The position numbers and the translations under genes are program-made. Shown piece after piece: positions 54,477 through 63,985 of a stretch of DNA of 64,000 nucleotides (position 1 is the first letter of the stretch; each line of letters begins with the position of its first letter). A model generated the notes under the pieces. It did not search any database. It was not told the origin of the DNA and worked only from the letters and a program-made list of their open reading frames with translations. The stretch is from Sphingobium sp. SYK-6 (GTDB lineage Bacteria > Pseudomonadota > Alphaproteobacteria > Sphingomonadales > Sphingomonadaceae): the NCBI RefSeq assembly GCF_000283515.1, contig NC_015976.1, positions 1,302,001-1,366,000 on the forward strand. Reading direction: 5' to 3'.

Positions 54477-55709
54477 TCATGGGTTTACGCCCACGCGGGC
54501 CGGGGCGGTCTCCCGCAGGAAGGTCGCCACCACGCCGCTCACAAGGGCAAGCGCGATCAGCATCCAGAGAAAGGCGGAGGGGCCAAAGGCATCATTCAGG
54601 ACACCGCCGATCGGCGGACCGAACACGCCGCCCAGGATCTCGCACGAGCCCATCGCCAGGCCAAGCACAGTGGCATGGTGGCGCGCATCGACGCTCTCGG
54701 ACGGGATCGTCGCCATGAAAATGGGGAAGATACCGTTCACGGCCCAGCCGATGAAGAAGATCGCCGCCAGCACATAGGCCGGTCCGTCGAAGTAGAGCGC
54801 ACCCAGCGGCCCCAGCACGGAGAGAAAGGGCAGAGCGACCATGACCGGCTTGCGCCCGATCCGGTCGGAAAGGCCGGAGATCAGAAAGCTGTAGAGCGCG
54901 GCGGCGAGGCCCAGCGAGCCCATCAGCCAGCCCATCGACGGACCGTCCATTCCGCGCTGCTGCGTGAGATAGAGCGGCATGAAGGCCCAGGTCGTCACGA
55001 AATGCGCGACCATGAGGACGCCGACCACGACGCAGATGAGGATATTGCGGGTGCCGAGCGCCTGCCTGATCGTCATTCGGTCGGCGGCGTTGGCGGAAGA
55101 CGATGGTCGCCTTGGTTCATCCAGCGCGAACCAGATGATGATCGCGCTCAGGATGCCCGGGATGCCCGCCAGGAAGAAGGCCTCGCGCCAGCCGAACGCG
55201 GCCGCGAAGGGGATGAGGATCACCGGCGCGAGGAAGCTGCCGAGCAGGTTGGAGCCGAGATTCTGAGCCACGCCTTGCGCCAGTCCGCGCCATTTGGGTG
55301 AGACTTCCGTGGCCACCATCGCGTGGCTGATCGGCATCACGCCGCCTTCCGCCGCGCCCATCAGCAGCCGGGCACCGAGCAGGAAAGCGAAGCTGGACGC
55401 AAGGCCGGTCAGGAAGGAGCAGAGGGAGAAGGCGATCGTGGAGAGCACCAGCAGCATCTTGCGGTTCCCGATCGTGTCGGAAAGCTTGCCGATGCCGAAA
55501 GCGGCAATGGCCCAGGTGAAGCTGAGCCCGCCCGCGAGCAGGCCGATCTGCGTCTGCGTCAGTCCGAGTTCGGGCTGAACATAGGGCATCAGCACGTTGA
55601 GCGCTTGCCGGTCGAAGAACACGATACCGAAATTGAGGCTGAGCAGGCCGACGAGCCAGGACTGATAGCCTGCCCCGCGCCGCCCAGCACTTTCCTGATT
55701 CCCCTCCAC
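54477..55709 (-). CDS. MFS transporter (tandem copy 1)
   Basis: A 410-residue carrier starting at GTG 55709 after GGAGAAGAGG. Same layout as its neighbour: LLSLNFGIVFFDRQALNVLM, GIGKLSDTIGNRK and SDRIGRKPVMVAL. The most divergent part is the central cytoplasmic loop (DEPRRPSSSANAADRMTIRQ). It is 55 bases upstream of the second copy and probably cotranscribed. Tandem duplication within an operon suggests adaptation to two related solutes. Confidence 0.88.
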   Translation of the reverse strand: MEGNQESAGRRGAGYQSWLVGLLSLNFGIVFFDRQALNVLMPYVQPELGLTQTQIGLLAGGLSFTWAIAAFGIGKLSDTIGNRKMLLVLSTIAFSLCSFLTGLASSFAFLLGARLLMGAAEGGVMPISHAMVATEVSPKWRGLAQGVAQNLGSNLLGSFLAPVILIPFAAAFGWREAFFLAGIPGILSAIIIWFALDEPRRPSSSANAADRMTIRQALGTRNILICVVVGVLMVAHFVTTWAFMPLYLTQQRGMDGPSMGWLMGSLGLAAALYSFLISGLSDRIGRKPVMVALPFLSVLGPLGALYFDGPAYVLAAIFFIGWAVNGIFPIFMATIPSESVDARHHATVLGLAMGSCEILGGVFGPPIGGVLNDAFGPSAFLWMLIALALVSGVVATFLRETAPARVGVNP

Positions 55710-55778
55710 GCCCTCTTCTCCGGTCAGGCCTGTTCTGATTCTCCTATCTGTGTAGATGTTTCGCGCATCTTTCCAGTG

Positions 55779-56624
55779 CTATTTCCCGGTGAAATAGGCC
55801 ACCGCGCGAAACTCGATGCTCTCGCGCACATGCGCATCGGCGCTGGTGCGGTTCTCGAAGGCGCAGTGCAGCGCGCGCCACGCACGGCGATGATCGCTGT
55901 CATGGAATTTTATGAGGATGATCTCCTCCCGACGCATGTCCGGATACCACCACCAGCGATGCGCGGGGCTGGCATGGAACAGAGCGCTCGCGCCTAGTGC
56001 CGCCTCCCCGGGAATGGGTGCTGAGAGCTCTTCGTCGCTCGGCAATGCTGGAACGTCGATCTTGACGTTGCGGATCTCCGGATCGTCCCGCGTACTCTCG
56101 AAATCGCACAGGGCGAGCGGCCAGTCCTGCGGCGGATCGGACAGGGGCCGCCAGACGCTGAGGATGAGAAAGCGCTGCCAGGGCGGTCCATCCGGCCGGG
56201 CGCGACGGTAGCGGTTCTGCGCGATACGATGCGCGGTCGGCGTATCGAAATCGACATGCGCGCGGGCGGCGGGGCGCTGGATCCGGCCAGCGGGGCCGGC
56301 GCTCGATCGAAGCTCCGCGCCCATCGGCAAGACGAGATCAGCGCCAGTCCTTTCCTGCACGATTCGCACGATTTCCTCGGCATAGGCGCTTCCCGGGCCG
56401 GCGGCCTCGCGTGGGTCGGCTACGAAGGACGGGCGATGCAGCAGCTCGAAACCATGCGTATCCAGCGCCGGGGCCGGGGTTGCCGTTCGGGCGTTTCGCA
56501 GCGTGACCGGCACGTCCACGAAGCGGCCGGTGGAAAGCCGCCCGTCCGGTGCCCAGTAGAAGCGATTGATGTGCGAATCCGGCGCGAGATAGCCGATGGT
56601 GGCCGCGAGCTGGTCCCGCGCCAT
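55779..56624 (-). CDS. CmcJ/NvfI family protein (putative Fe/2-oxoglutarate oxygenase)
   Basis: A 281-residue protein recognised by ARAHVDFDT (probable His-x-Asp iron pair), LSVWRPLSDPPQDWPLALCD, WWYPDMRREEIILIKFHDSD and HCAFENRTS (third His). This family includes the cephamycin CmcJ protein, fungal NvfI dioxygenase and several hydroxylases/desaturases. A bacterial catabolic role here would be new to me. It is 5 bases downstream of the thioesterase gene, in a coupled run with the NTF2-like and AKR genes. Confidence 0.75.
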   Translation of the reverse strand: MARDQLAATIGYLAPDSHINRFYWAPDGRLSTGRFVDVPVTLRNARTATPAPALDTHGFELLHRPSFVADPREAAGPGSAYAEEIVRIVQERTGADLVLPMGAELRSSAGPAGRIQRPAARAHVDFDTPTAHRIAQNRYRRARPDGPPWQRFLILSVWRPLSDPPQDWPLALCDFESTRDDPEIRNVKIDVPALPSDEELSAPIPGEAALGASALFHASPAHRWWWYPDMRREEIILIKFHDSDHRRAWRALHCAFENRTSADAHVRESIEFRAVAYFTGK

Positions 56625-56629
56625 CGGTC

Positions 56630-57079
56630 TCAGGCAGCGGAGCCGAACATGGCCCGGATGTCATCGGGCACGCGCTCGGCGCGCATCCCGCCCGGACGCT
56701 CGGCATCGCGCACGGTCCACACACGCTTCTCGGTCCCCTCGACGCAGGGGTGCCCATCCTTCAGCAGGCGGTGGCGGATGGTGAAGGAGGAGTTGCCGAA
56801 ATCCGGCGCTTCCACTTCCAGCACCACATCGTCGCCATAAGCGGCCGGGCGCATGAAACGGGCCGACACATCGACCATCGGGAAGCCGACGACGCCCCGC
56901 GTCTTCACCATGTCCCTCTTGCGCACGCCCAGCGCCTTCTCGAACAACATGATGGTGCTTTCGCCGAACATCTCCAGGAAGCGTGGCGCGTAGACGATGC
57001 CCGCCGGGTCGCAATGACCCCATTCGATCCGATAGGGGCGGGAGAGGAAAGGCGTGAACGCGCGCGGCTCGTCGGTCAT
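56630..57079 (-). CDS. Acyl-CoA thioesterase, 4-hydroxybenzoyl-CoA thioesterase type
   Basis: A 149-residue hotdog-fold enzyme hydrolysing an acyl-CoA. The catalytic Asp24 is in EWGHCDPAGIVYAPRF, the active-site motif of the 4HBT family, and the strand order afterwards is normal (FTIRHRLLKDG). ATG 57079 overlaps the previous stop (ATGA), so it is coupled to the NTF2-like gene. Presence of a CoA thioesterase implies CoA-bound, perhaps aromatic, intermediates in this operon (inference). Confidence 0.88.
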   Translation of the reverse strand: MTDEPRAFTPFLSRPYRIEWGHCDPAGIVYAPRFLEMFGESTIMLFEKALGVRKRDMVKTRGVVGFPMVDVSARFMRPAAYGDDVVLEVEAPDFGNSSFTIRHRLLKDGHPCVEGTEKRVWTVRDAERPGGMRAERVPDDIRAMFGSAA

Positions 57080-57519
57080 GGGGCGAAATCCAGTCCGCCG
57101 ATCCGCTCGGCGAACCGCCAGCCCTCGGTGGTCTTGCACAGGCGGTCCGTATAGGTTCCGATCAGCGGGCCGTTCGGATCGCGGATCGGCAGGCCACCGT
57201 CCGGGTTCGCGGAGCCCTGATAGAGGAGGATGATGCTCTTTGCCGTCGCTTCCGTCTCGCTGATCACGTCCACCACGACATTGGAGACGACATGACGCGC
57301 GGCCCGGGCGGGGCGGGCGAGAAAGGCGGCGAGGATGGCATCGCGACCGATGACCGGCTTGTCCGGCGCGCTGGGGCGGGCCATTTGCCCATCCTCCGCA
57401 TAAAGCGCCGCAACCGCTTCCCAGTCCGCCGCGTCGTTGAGCAGCGTGTACTGGTTGATGAGCCGGGTGCAGTCCCACTCGATCGCGCGACGGGTGGTTT
57501 CGTCCATGGCCATGCTCAT
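57076..57519 (-). CDS. NTF2/SnoaL-like protein, cytoplasmic
   Basis: A 147-residue single-domain SnoaL-like protein without a signal peptide. It has CTRLINQYTLLNDAADWEAV, AALYAEDGQMARPSAP and TDRLCKTTEGWRFAERIGG. It resembles the SnoaL-like_4/aromatic-ring-dioxygenase-beta-like group. It lacks the NPV-S/T-G tail of the exported paralogues at 10-30 kb, so it is a distinct lineage. ATG 57519 overlaps the AKR stop. It may be an isomerase, hydratase or lyase. Confidence 0.82.
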   Translation of the reverse strand: MSMAMDETTRRAIEWDCTRLINQYTLLNDAADWEAVAALYAEDGQMARPSAPDKPVIGRDAILAAFLARPARAARHVVSNVVVDVISETEATAKSIILLYQGSANPDGGLPIRDPNGPLIGTYTDRLCKTTEGWRFAERIGGLDFAP

Positions 57520-58541
57520 GCCTGCGCGGTTTCTTCGGGCAGCAGTTCGGTATCGATCTGCGTTTGCGGCCCGGCCGGGTAGCGCGGGCCGGCGACGGCA
57601 CCCGGCGCGAAGATGGCATCGACCTGCGCGATGGCATCGACCGGCAGCGTCAGATGCGCGGCCGCGACATTCTCCTCGAGATGCGCGATGGAGCGAGTGC
57701 CGGGAATGGCGATGATGCCCGGTGCGCGCGCGAGGACCCAGGCGAGGCTGAGTTGCGCGGGGGCGATATCGAGCTCTGCCGCCAGCGCGTTGAACCGCTG
57801 GGCGAGCTCCAGATTGTGGCTGAAATTCGGCTCCTGGAAACGCGGCATCGGGGTGCGGATGTCGCCGGGCGCGAAATTCGTGTCCGTGATCGAGCCGGCG
57901 AGCATCCCGCGGGCCAGCGGCGAGAACGCGACGAACGCGATGCCCAGGTCCCGGCATGCGTCAAGCACGGCCACTTCGGGGTTGCGGACCCAGGGAGAAT
58001 ATTCCGACTGGATCGCGGCGATGGGGTGCACCGCATGGGCGCGGCGGACGGTCGCCGCGGACATTTCGGACAGGCCGATGGCGCCGATCTTGCCGGCTTC
58101 CTTCGCGCGGACCAGCGCGCCGATCGACTCCTCGACGGGGACGTTCCGGTCGAGGCGATGCATGTAGTAAAGGTCGATATAATCGGTGTTCAGGCGCTTG
58201 AGCGAGCGCTCCAGCGAACCTGCGATCGTCTCCGGTCGCCCGTCGAGCACGCGGTTGCCGTCGATCAGGTCGAGGACGCACTTGCTCGCCAGATGATAGT
58301 CTTGCCGCCGGTGGCCGACGGCCTTGGCGAGCAGGGTCTCGTTCTTGCCCCCGCCATAGAGCGCCGCGCTGTCCAGATGCGTCACGCCGATGTCCAGCGC
58401 GTGGTTGAGCAGCCGGATCGCGTCCTCCTCGCTGGGCGAGACGTCATAGGCATGGCTGAGGTTCATGCAGCCCAGGCTGATGGCGGAGACGGCGATCCCG
58501 CCGAGCGGGCGCGTGGGGAGGGGCGTGGATGGCAAGGTCAT
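57516..58541 (-). CDS. Aldo/keto reductase
   Basis: A 341-residue cytosolic NADPH-dependent oxidoreductase with a TIM barrel. The catalytic tetrad is visible: Asp57 and Tyr62 (LDSAALYGGG), Lys87 (LASKC), His128 (YYMHRLD). The cofactor end is IPGTRSIAHLEEN. It belongs to the AKR12/13-like group (Tas/YghZ relatives). ATG 58541 follows a long non-homologous extension that I discard. It is the first gene of a coupled four-gene run with the NTF2-like, thioesterase and CmcJ-like genes. Confidence 0.9.
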   Translation of the reverse strand: MTLPSTPLPTRPLGGIAVSAISLGCMNLSHAYDVSPSEEDAIRLLNHALDIGVTHLDSAALYGGGKNETLLAKAVGHRRQDYHLASKCVLDLIDGNRVLDGRPETIAGSLERSLKRLNTDYIDLYYMHRLDRNVPVEESIGALVRAKEAGKIGAIGLSEMSAATVRRAHAVHPIAAIQSEYSPWVRNPEVAVLDACRDLGIAFVAFSPLARGMLAGSITDTNFAPGDIRTPMPRFQEPNFSHNLELAQRFNALAAELDIAPAQLSLAWVLARAPGIIAIPGTRSIAHLEENVAAAHLTLPVDAIAQVDAIFAPGAVAGPRYPAGPQTQIDTELLPEETAQA

Positions 58542-58753
58542 GCGGGGCTTCTGTCCCCGGTCATCCCAAAAATCAATGTCGGGATGCATGGAACGCGCTG
58601 CGCGGGGGATGAAGCGCCCGCGCAGAGGGGGGCTCGAAGGGCGTTCGCAGGGACGACACGTTTCCGACGGTGGCTGGGGCCACGAAAAGGGCGGATAAGC
58701 TGGGCTGGCGCGGGATGAGACGCGCGCATTGGCGGACAGATCAGGACATATCT

Positions 58754-59143
58754 TCAGGGGGTGCCAGCGGGAAGGTCGAACTGCTGCTCGACCCACTGCC
58801 AGAAGGCCCTTGAGCTGTGCGCGACCGACTGCGCCGCGATCCTATATTGTTGGACGTTGTCGCGCACGCGGATCACTGGCCAATCCGCCTGATTGCGCGA
58901 GTTTTCGGTGCGAAAGGCCGCCAGAAGCCGTGTTCCCTGAGCCAACAACTCGGGCTCGGCCTTGAGCTGCGGGTCGGTCTCCAGCGCGTTGCCCAGACGG
59001 GCGAATTCGAGCACCAGATCGCGCCGAAGCATCACGAATTCGCTTGCGGTGCTCGGTTCGAGCCGGGGGCCAAGCTCGACGATGCGCTTCTCCACAGCCG
59101 CGAACGACTTGAGGGCATCGGTCAGTACGGCGCCGGCGCGCAT
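58754..59143 (-). CDS. Hypothetical helical protein
   Basis: A 129-residue protein of unknown family, predicted nearly all helical and soluble (LKSFAAVEKRIVELGPRLE, EFVMLRRDLVLEFARLGNAL, WQWVEQQFDLPAG). It has no signal peptide or Cys. ATG 59143 has GGAGAGG upstream. It lies downstream of ligC beyond that gene's strong terminator, so it is probably not part of the lig operon. No role can be inferred. Confidence 0.65.
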   Translation of the reverse strand: MRAGAVLTDALKSFAAVEKRIVELGPRLEPSTASEFVMLRRDLVLEFARLGNALETDPQLKAEPELLAQGTRLLAAFRTENSRNQADWPVIRVRDNVQQYRIAAQSVAHSSRAFWQWVEQQFDLPAGTP

Positions 59144-59266
59144 GGCATTCCTCTCCTTCGATGCGGCCCGCCTTGTCGGGGTGCCGGGGCCATGTTCGTG
59201 GCCTTCTATTGTCGCTTTGTGACGGTTCCACCGCCATGATGCAATGACGGCGTGCCTGCCGCCAAG

Positions 59267-59300
59267 AAAAAAGCCTTGCCAGATTGCTCCGGCAAGGCTT
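59267..59300 (-). terminator. Terminator of the lig operon after ligC
   Basis: The minus strand reads AAGCCTTGCC, loop GGAGCAATCT, GGCAAGGCTT then TTTT. This 10-bp stem with a T-run lies 24 bases past the ligC stop and is a strong intrinsic terminator. Confidence 0.9.
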
Positions 59301-59323
59301 CCGTTTCATTCCGGTGCAGGTTT

Positions 59324-60271
59324 TCAGCCCTGCTTTTCGAGCTGGACCTCGAGTTCGCCCAGCACCCGATAGCAATCGAGCACTCTCGCCACCGACGAAT
59401 TGGGCTCGCGACCTTCGCGGATCGCCGCGATGAATTCCCGATCCTGCAGCTCGATCCCGTTCATCGACACGTCGACCTTGCTGACGTCCACGGGTTCTTC
59501 CTTGCCGGTCACCAGATCGTCGTAGCGCGCGATCCAGGTGCCGTTGTCGCAGATGTAGCGGAAGAAGGTGCCGAGCGGCCCGTCATTGTTGAACGAGAGG
59601 GACAGGGTGCAGATCGCGCCCGTCTCGCTCTTGAGCTGGATCGACATGTCCATGGCGATGCCGAGCTCGGGATGGATCGGCCCCTGCACGGCATTGGCCT
59701 GCACGATCTTGCCGGCCTGATAAGCGAACAGGTCCACCGTGTGCGCGGCATGGTGCCAGAGCAGATGGTCCGTCCAGGACCGCGGCTCGCCCTTGGCGTT
59801 CATGTTCTTGCGGCGGAAGAAATAGGTCTGCACGTCCATCTGCTGGATGGCGAGCTCGCCGGCCACGATCTTGTTGTGGATATACTGGTGGCTCGGGTTG
59901 AAGCGGCGGGTGTGGCCGACCATGCAGACGAGGCCGGTTTCCTGGCTCTTCTTCATCACCGCTTCGGCATCGGCCCAGCTGTCCGCCAGCGGGATTTCCA
60001 CCTGGACATGCTTGCCGGCATTCATGCAGGCAATGGCCTGCTCGGCATGCATCTGGGTGGGGGTGCAGAGGATCACCGCGTCGACATCGTCACGGGCAAG
60101 CGCTTCGGAAAGATCGGTGCCGCTGTGCTTCGCGCCATATTTCGCGGCGACTTCCGCGGCCTGCTCGGCCTTGCGGCTGATGATCGAGACGATCTCGACG
60201 CCGTCGATATTCTTGAGACCGTCGAGATGTTTTTCGCCGAATGCGCCGGCGCCTGCGAGAGCTATTCTCAT
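59324..60271 (-). CDS. ligC: 4-carboxy-2-hydroxymuconate-6-semialdehyde dehydrogenase
   Basis: The second step of protocatechuate 4,5-cleavage: oxidises the ring-fission semialdehyde to 2-pyrone-4,6-dicarboxylate with NADP+. The 315 residues match the SYK-6 LigC length. It has a Gfo/Idh/MocA-type Rossmann start (ALAGAGAFGEKHL), CTPTQMHAEQAI, and the catalytic region PLADSWADAEAV with HTRRFNPSH. It follows ligB on the same strand, but 294 bases of repeat-rich DNA intervene. In the lig operons I know, ligB and ligC are close together. Confidence 0.95.
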   Translation of the reverse strand: MRIALAGAGAFGEKHLDGLKNIDGVEIVSIISRKAEQAAEVAAKYGAKHSGTDLSEALARDDVDAVILCTPTQMHAEQAIACMNAGKHVQVEIPLADSWADAEAVMKKSQETGLVCMVGHTRRFNPSHQYIHNKIVAGELAIQQMDVQTYFFRRKNMNAKGEPRSWTDHLLWHHAAHTVDLFAYQAGKIVQANAVQGPIHPELGIAMDMSIQLKSETGAICTLSLSFNNDGPLGTFFRYICDNGTWIARYDDLVTGKEEPVDVSKVDVSMNGIELQDREFIAAIREGREPNSSVARVLDCYRVLGELEVQLEKQG

Positions 60272-60384
60272 GGGGCAGTCCTTTCACATGAGCGCCCTCT
60301 CACCTGCGAGGGAGAGGGCCGGGAAGGGGGGCGGGGAGGAGAGGAGCGGGCTGACACGCCGCAGCGTGGCGACCCCTCTCCCAA

Positions 60385-60410
60385 CCCTCTCCCCTCGAGA
60401 GGGGAGAGGG
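60385..60410. repeat. Perfect 26-bp palindrome between ligB and ligC
   Basis: CCCTCTCCCCT-CGAG-AGGGGAGAGGG, a perfect palindrome that can form a very stable hairpin in RNA. A related imperfect hairpin, GCCCTCTC/GAGAGGGC, lies at about 60294-60319. Together with the adjacent repeat they could slow transcription or protect mRNA ends between ligB and ligC. Confidence 0.8.
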
Positions 60411-60558
60411 CTAGGGCGGATCGACATTCAGCGCTGGCGGTCTGCAAATGGCGCTTTCCCGGGCTTCCGGTGCTCACGTACCTTGAGTACGCTGCGCTCC
60501 GGGTCCCGAAAAACCACCATTTTCGCCACGCCATCATCTGAATGTCGATCCGCCCTAG
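60411..60558. repeat. Palindromic intergenic repeat, copy 2 (MITE/REP-like) inside the lig operon
   Basis: A 148-bp element with perfect 21-bp terminal inverted repeats (60411-60431 and 60538-60558, outer bases CTAGGGCGGATCGACATTCA). Internal arms (GCAAATGG with CCATTTTCG, and CTTTCCCGGG with CCCGAAAA) extend the hairpin. About 44 bases of its left interior and 34 of its right interior recur in the element at 7381-7514. The central part, with CGTACCTTGAGTACG, is absent from that copy. It ends 7 bases after the ligB stop codon. Confidence 0.88.
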
Positions 60559-60565
60559 TGGACGA

Positions 60566-61895
<1,330 letters not shown>

Positions 61896-61967
61896 ATGGT
61901 CCTCTCTTTAGTGATTTCGAGCAGGATGGGCACATCCTGCGGCTCGGAAATCACGGGAAACAAAGCT

Positions 61968-62993
61968 CTAGAGCCCGCGGGCCTTCAGCTTGGCGTCGAG
62001 ACGCGGGAAAACGCGGCGGGTGTTGCCCTCAAAGATGGCGTGGCGTTCCTGGTCGGAGATGTCGAGCGCATCGATATAGCGCTTCGTATCGTCGAAATAA
62101 TGGCCGGTGGTCGGGTCGATCCCGCGCACGGCACCGACCATCTCGCTGCCGAACAGGATGTTCTTGTTGTCGATCACGTCGGCCAGCAGGTTGATGCCCG
62201 GCTGGTGGTAGACGCAGGTATCGAAGAACACGTTGTTCATGAGCAGTGTGTCGAGGCTCGGCTGCTTGAGCATGTCAGCCAGGCCCCGGAAGCGGCCCCA
62301 GTGATACGGCACCGCGCCGCCGCCATGCGGGATGATGAAGCGCAGCGTCGGGAAATCCGCGAAGAGATTGCCCTGCAGCAACTGCATGAAGGCGATGGTG
62401 TCGGCCGCCAGATAATAAGCGCCGGTGGCATGCATCGCCGGATTGCAGCTGCCCGAGACGTGGATCATCGCCGGCACGTCCAGCTCGACCATCTTCTCGT
62501 AGAAGGGATACCAGAACCTGTCGGTGAGTGGTGGATGCTTGAAATGGCCGCCGCCCGGATCGGGATTGAGATTGCAGCCGATGAAGCCCAGCTCGTTCAC
62601 GCAGCGCTCCAGCTCCGCGATGGAGCTGGTCATGTCCGCTTCGGGCGACTGGGGCAGCATGCACACGCCCGCGAACGTCTCTGGGAAGAGGTCCACCACG
62701 CGGGCGATGAGATTGTTGCACGCCTGCGCCCACGGGACCGCGACCGACTGATCGCCCACATGCGGGGCCATGGCCGAGGCGCGGGGGCTGAAAATCGTCA
62801 TGTCCGCGCCGCGCTCCTTAATGAGGCGCAGCTGATTGGCCTCGATCGTCTCGCGGATCTCGTCGTCCGAAATCTCGGGATAAGGCGGGGCGGGCTGGCC
62901 GGCCTTGAAGGCGGCCTTCTGCTGCTCGCGCCATTCGTCATGCGCCTTGGGCAGCACCGTGTAATGGCCATGGCAGTCGATGATCATCATCAT
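61968..62993 (-). CDS. ligJ: 4-oxalomesaconate hydratase
   Basis: Hydrates 4-oxalomesaconate to 4-carboxy-4-hydroxy-2-oxoadipate, a late step of the 4,5-cleavage pathway. The 341 residues match the LigJ length. It is an amidohydrolase-fold protein with the N-terminal metal pair IDCHGHYT (His8, His10), VSGSCNPAMHATG, and IPHGGGAVPYHWGRF. GAGAGG precedes ATG 62993; the ATG triplet allows nearby alternatives. It is the first lig gene of the run. LigI, LigU and LigK, also needed for the pathway, are not in the window. Confidence 0.92.
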   Translation of the reverse strand: MMMIIDCHGHYTVLPKAHDEWREQQKAAFKAGQPAPPYPEISDDEIRETIEANQLRLIKERGADMTIFSPRASAMAPHVGDQSVAVPWAQACNNLIARVVDLFPETFAGVCMLPQSPEADMTSSIAELERCVNELGFIGCNLNPDPGGGHFKHPPLTDRFWYPFYEKMVELDVPAMIHVSGSCNPAMHATGAYYLAADTIAFMQLLQGNLFADFPTLRFIIPHGGGAVPYHWGRFRGLADMLKQPSLDTLLMNNVFFDTCVYHQPGINLLADVIDNKNILFGSEMVGAVRGIDPTTGHYFDDTKRYIDALDISDQERHAIFEGNTRRVFPRLDAKLKARGL

Positions 62994-63091
62994 TCGGTTA
63001 CCTCTCGTGATCGTCTCTGTATTTCTTCATTGTCGGTCTTCACTTCATCGCTCCGGCCGGACCCGGCGTGAGGAAAGGGCTGCTTAGTCCC

Positions 63092-63985
63092 TCATGCGGC
63101 GCTCCTGCCGGCCGGGGTCGACGCCCGTTCGGGATGCCGCTCGTCCAGCAAGGCCAGCTTGGCCTCCAGATCCTGCGGCATGTCCGCCCCGGCAAGCAAG
63201 GTGCCCATCGCCCGCTGGCGCGCCACCGTGCCGCGCGTCATCAGCGGATCGATGCCCAGCTCCGAGAGCGTCGCCACGACTTCTTCCATCTCGGCGGCAC
63301 GACGCGTGCCATGTGCCAGCATGCGATCGAGATTATAGTCCGCCTTCTGCGGCCAGTCACCGCCGAGCGAACGCAGCACCCCGTCCGTCACGCCCGCCGC
63401 GCGGGCCGCGAGCAGCATCTCGGCGGTGAGCGCCTCGATGCCCTTGACCATCACCGAGCGCACCATCTTGGTGGCGCTGGCCGCGCCGATGGAGGCGCCG
63501 CAAGGCTGCACTTTCGAGAATCCGATGCTGCGCAGCATGGCTGCACCATCCTCGCCATGCGGGCCGCTCACCAGCAGGGGCGCCGTCAGCGCGGCGGGCT
63601 GCACGGGGGACATGACCGCGACATCCACATAGCGCCCGCCGGCCGCTTCCAGCACGGCGGCATTGCGCGTCTTGGTGCCCGGGGACACTGAATTGAGATC
63701 GCAGAACAGCGCGCCCGGCGGGATGTCCTGCGCTGCCGCCTGCGCGGCCGGGGCGGCCTGATCGGCGGTGACGAGGCTGAGCACGATGTCGGCGCCATCG
63801 AGTGCCTGCGCCAGAGTCTCGCAGCCGATGACGCCGTGCGCGGCATAAGCGGCGCGCATGGCAGGCGCCGTTGCGGGATCGAGCGTCTTGATGTCGAACA
63901 CGCGCACAGTCGCGCGCCATTCGCCGGCGGCGGCAAAGGTTCTCCCGGCTTCGCCAAAGCCGATCAGGGCAATCCTCGGACTCAT
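63092..63985 (-). CDS. 6-phosphogluconate dehydrogenase-like oxidoreductase (DUF1932 C-terminus)
   Basis: A 297-residue protein with an N-terminal NAD(P) Rossmann domain (IALIGFGEAGRTF) and the beta-hydroxyacid dehydrogenase pattern. It has DLNSVSPGTKTRNA, VDVAVMSPVQPAAL and GASIGAASATKMVRSVMVKG with the conserved Lys. The C-terminal helical part fits DUF1932. ATG 63985 has a perfect AGGAGG 6 bases upstream, so it is complete just inside the window. It is 98 bases upstream of ligJ and may be cotranscribed. Its substrate, perhaps a hydroxy acid related to the pathway, is unknown. Confidence 0.85.
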   Translation of the reverse strand: MSPRIALIGFGEAGRTFAAAGEWRATVRVFDIKTLDPATAPAMRAAYAAHGVIGCETLAQALDGADIVLSLVTADQAAPAAQAAAQDIPPGALFCDLNSVSPGTKTRNAAVLEAAGGRYVDVAVMSPVQPAALTAPLLVSGPHGEDGAAMLRSIGFSKVQPCGASIGAASATKMVRSVMVKGIEALTAEMLLAARAAGVTDGVLRSLGGDWPQKADYNLDRMLAHGTRRAAEMEEVVATLSELGIDPLMTRGTVARQRAMGTLLAGADMPQDLEAKLALLDERHPERASTPAGRSAA

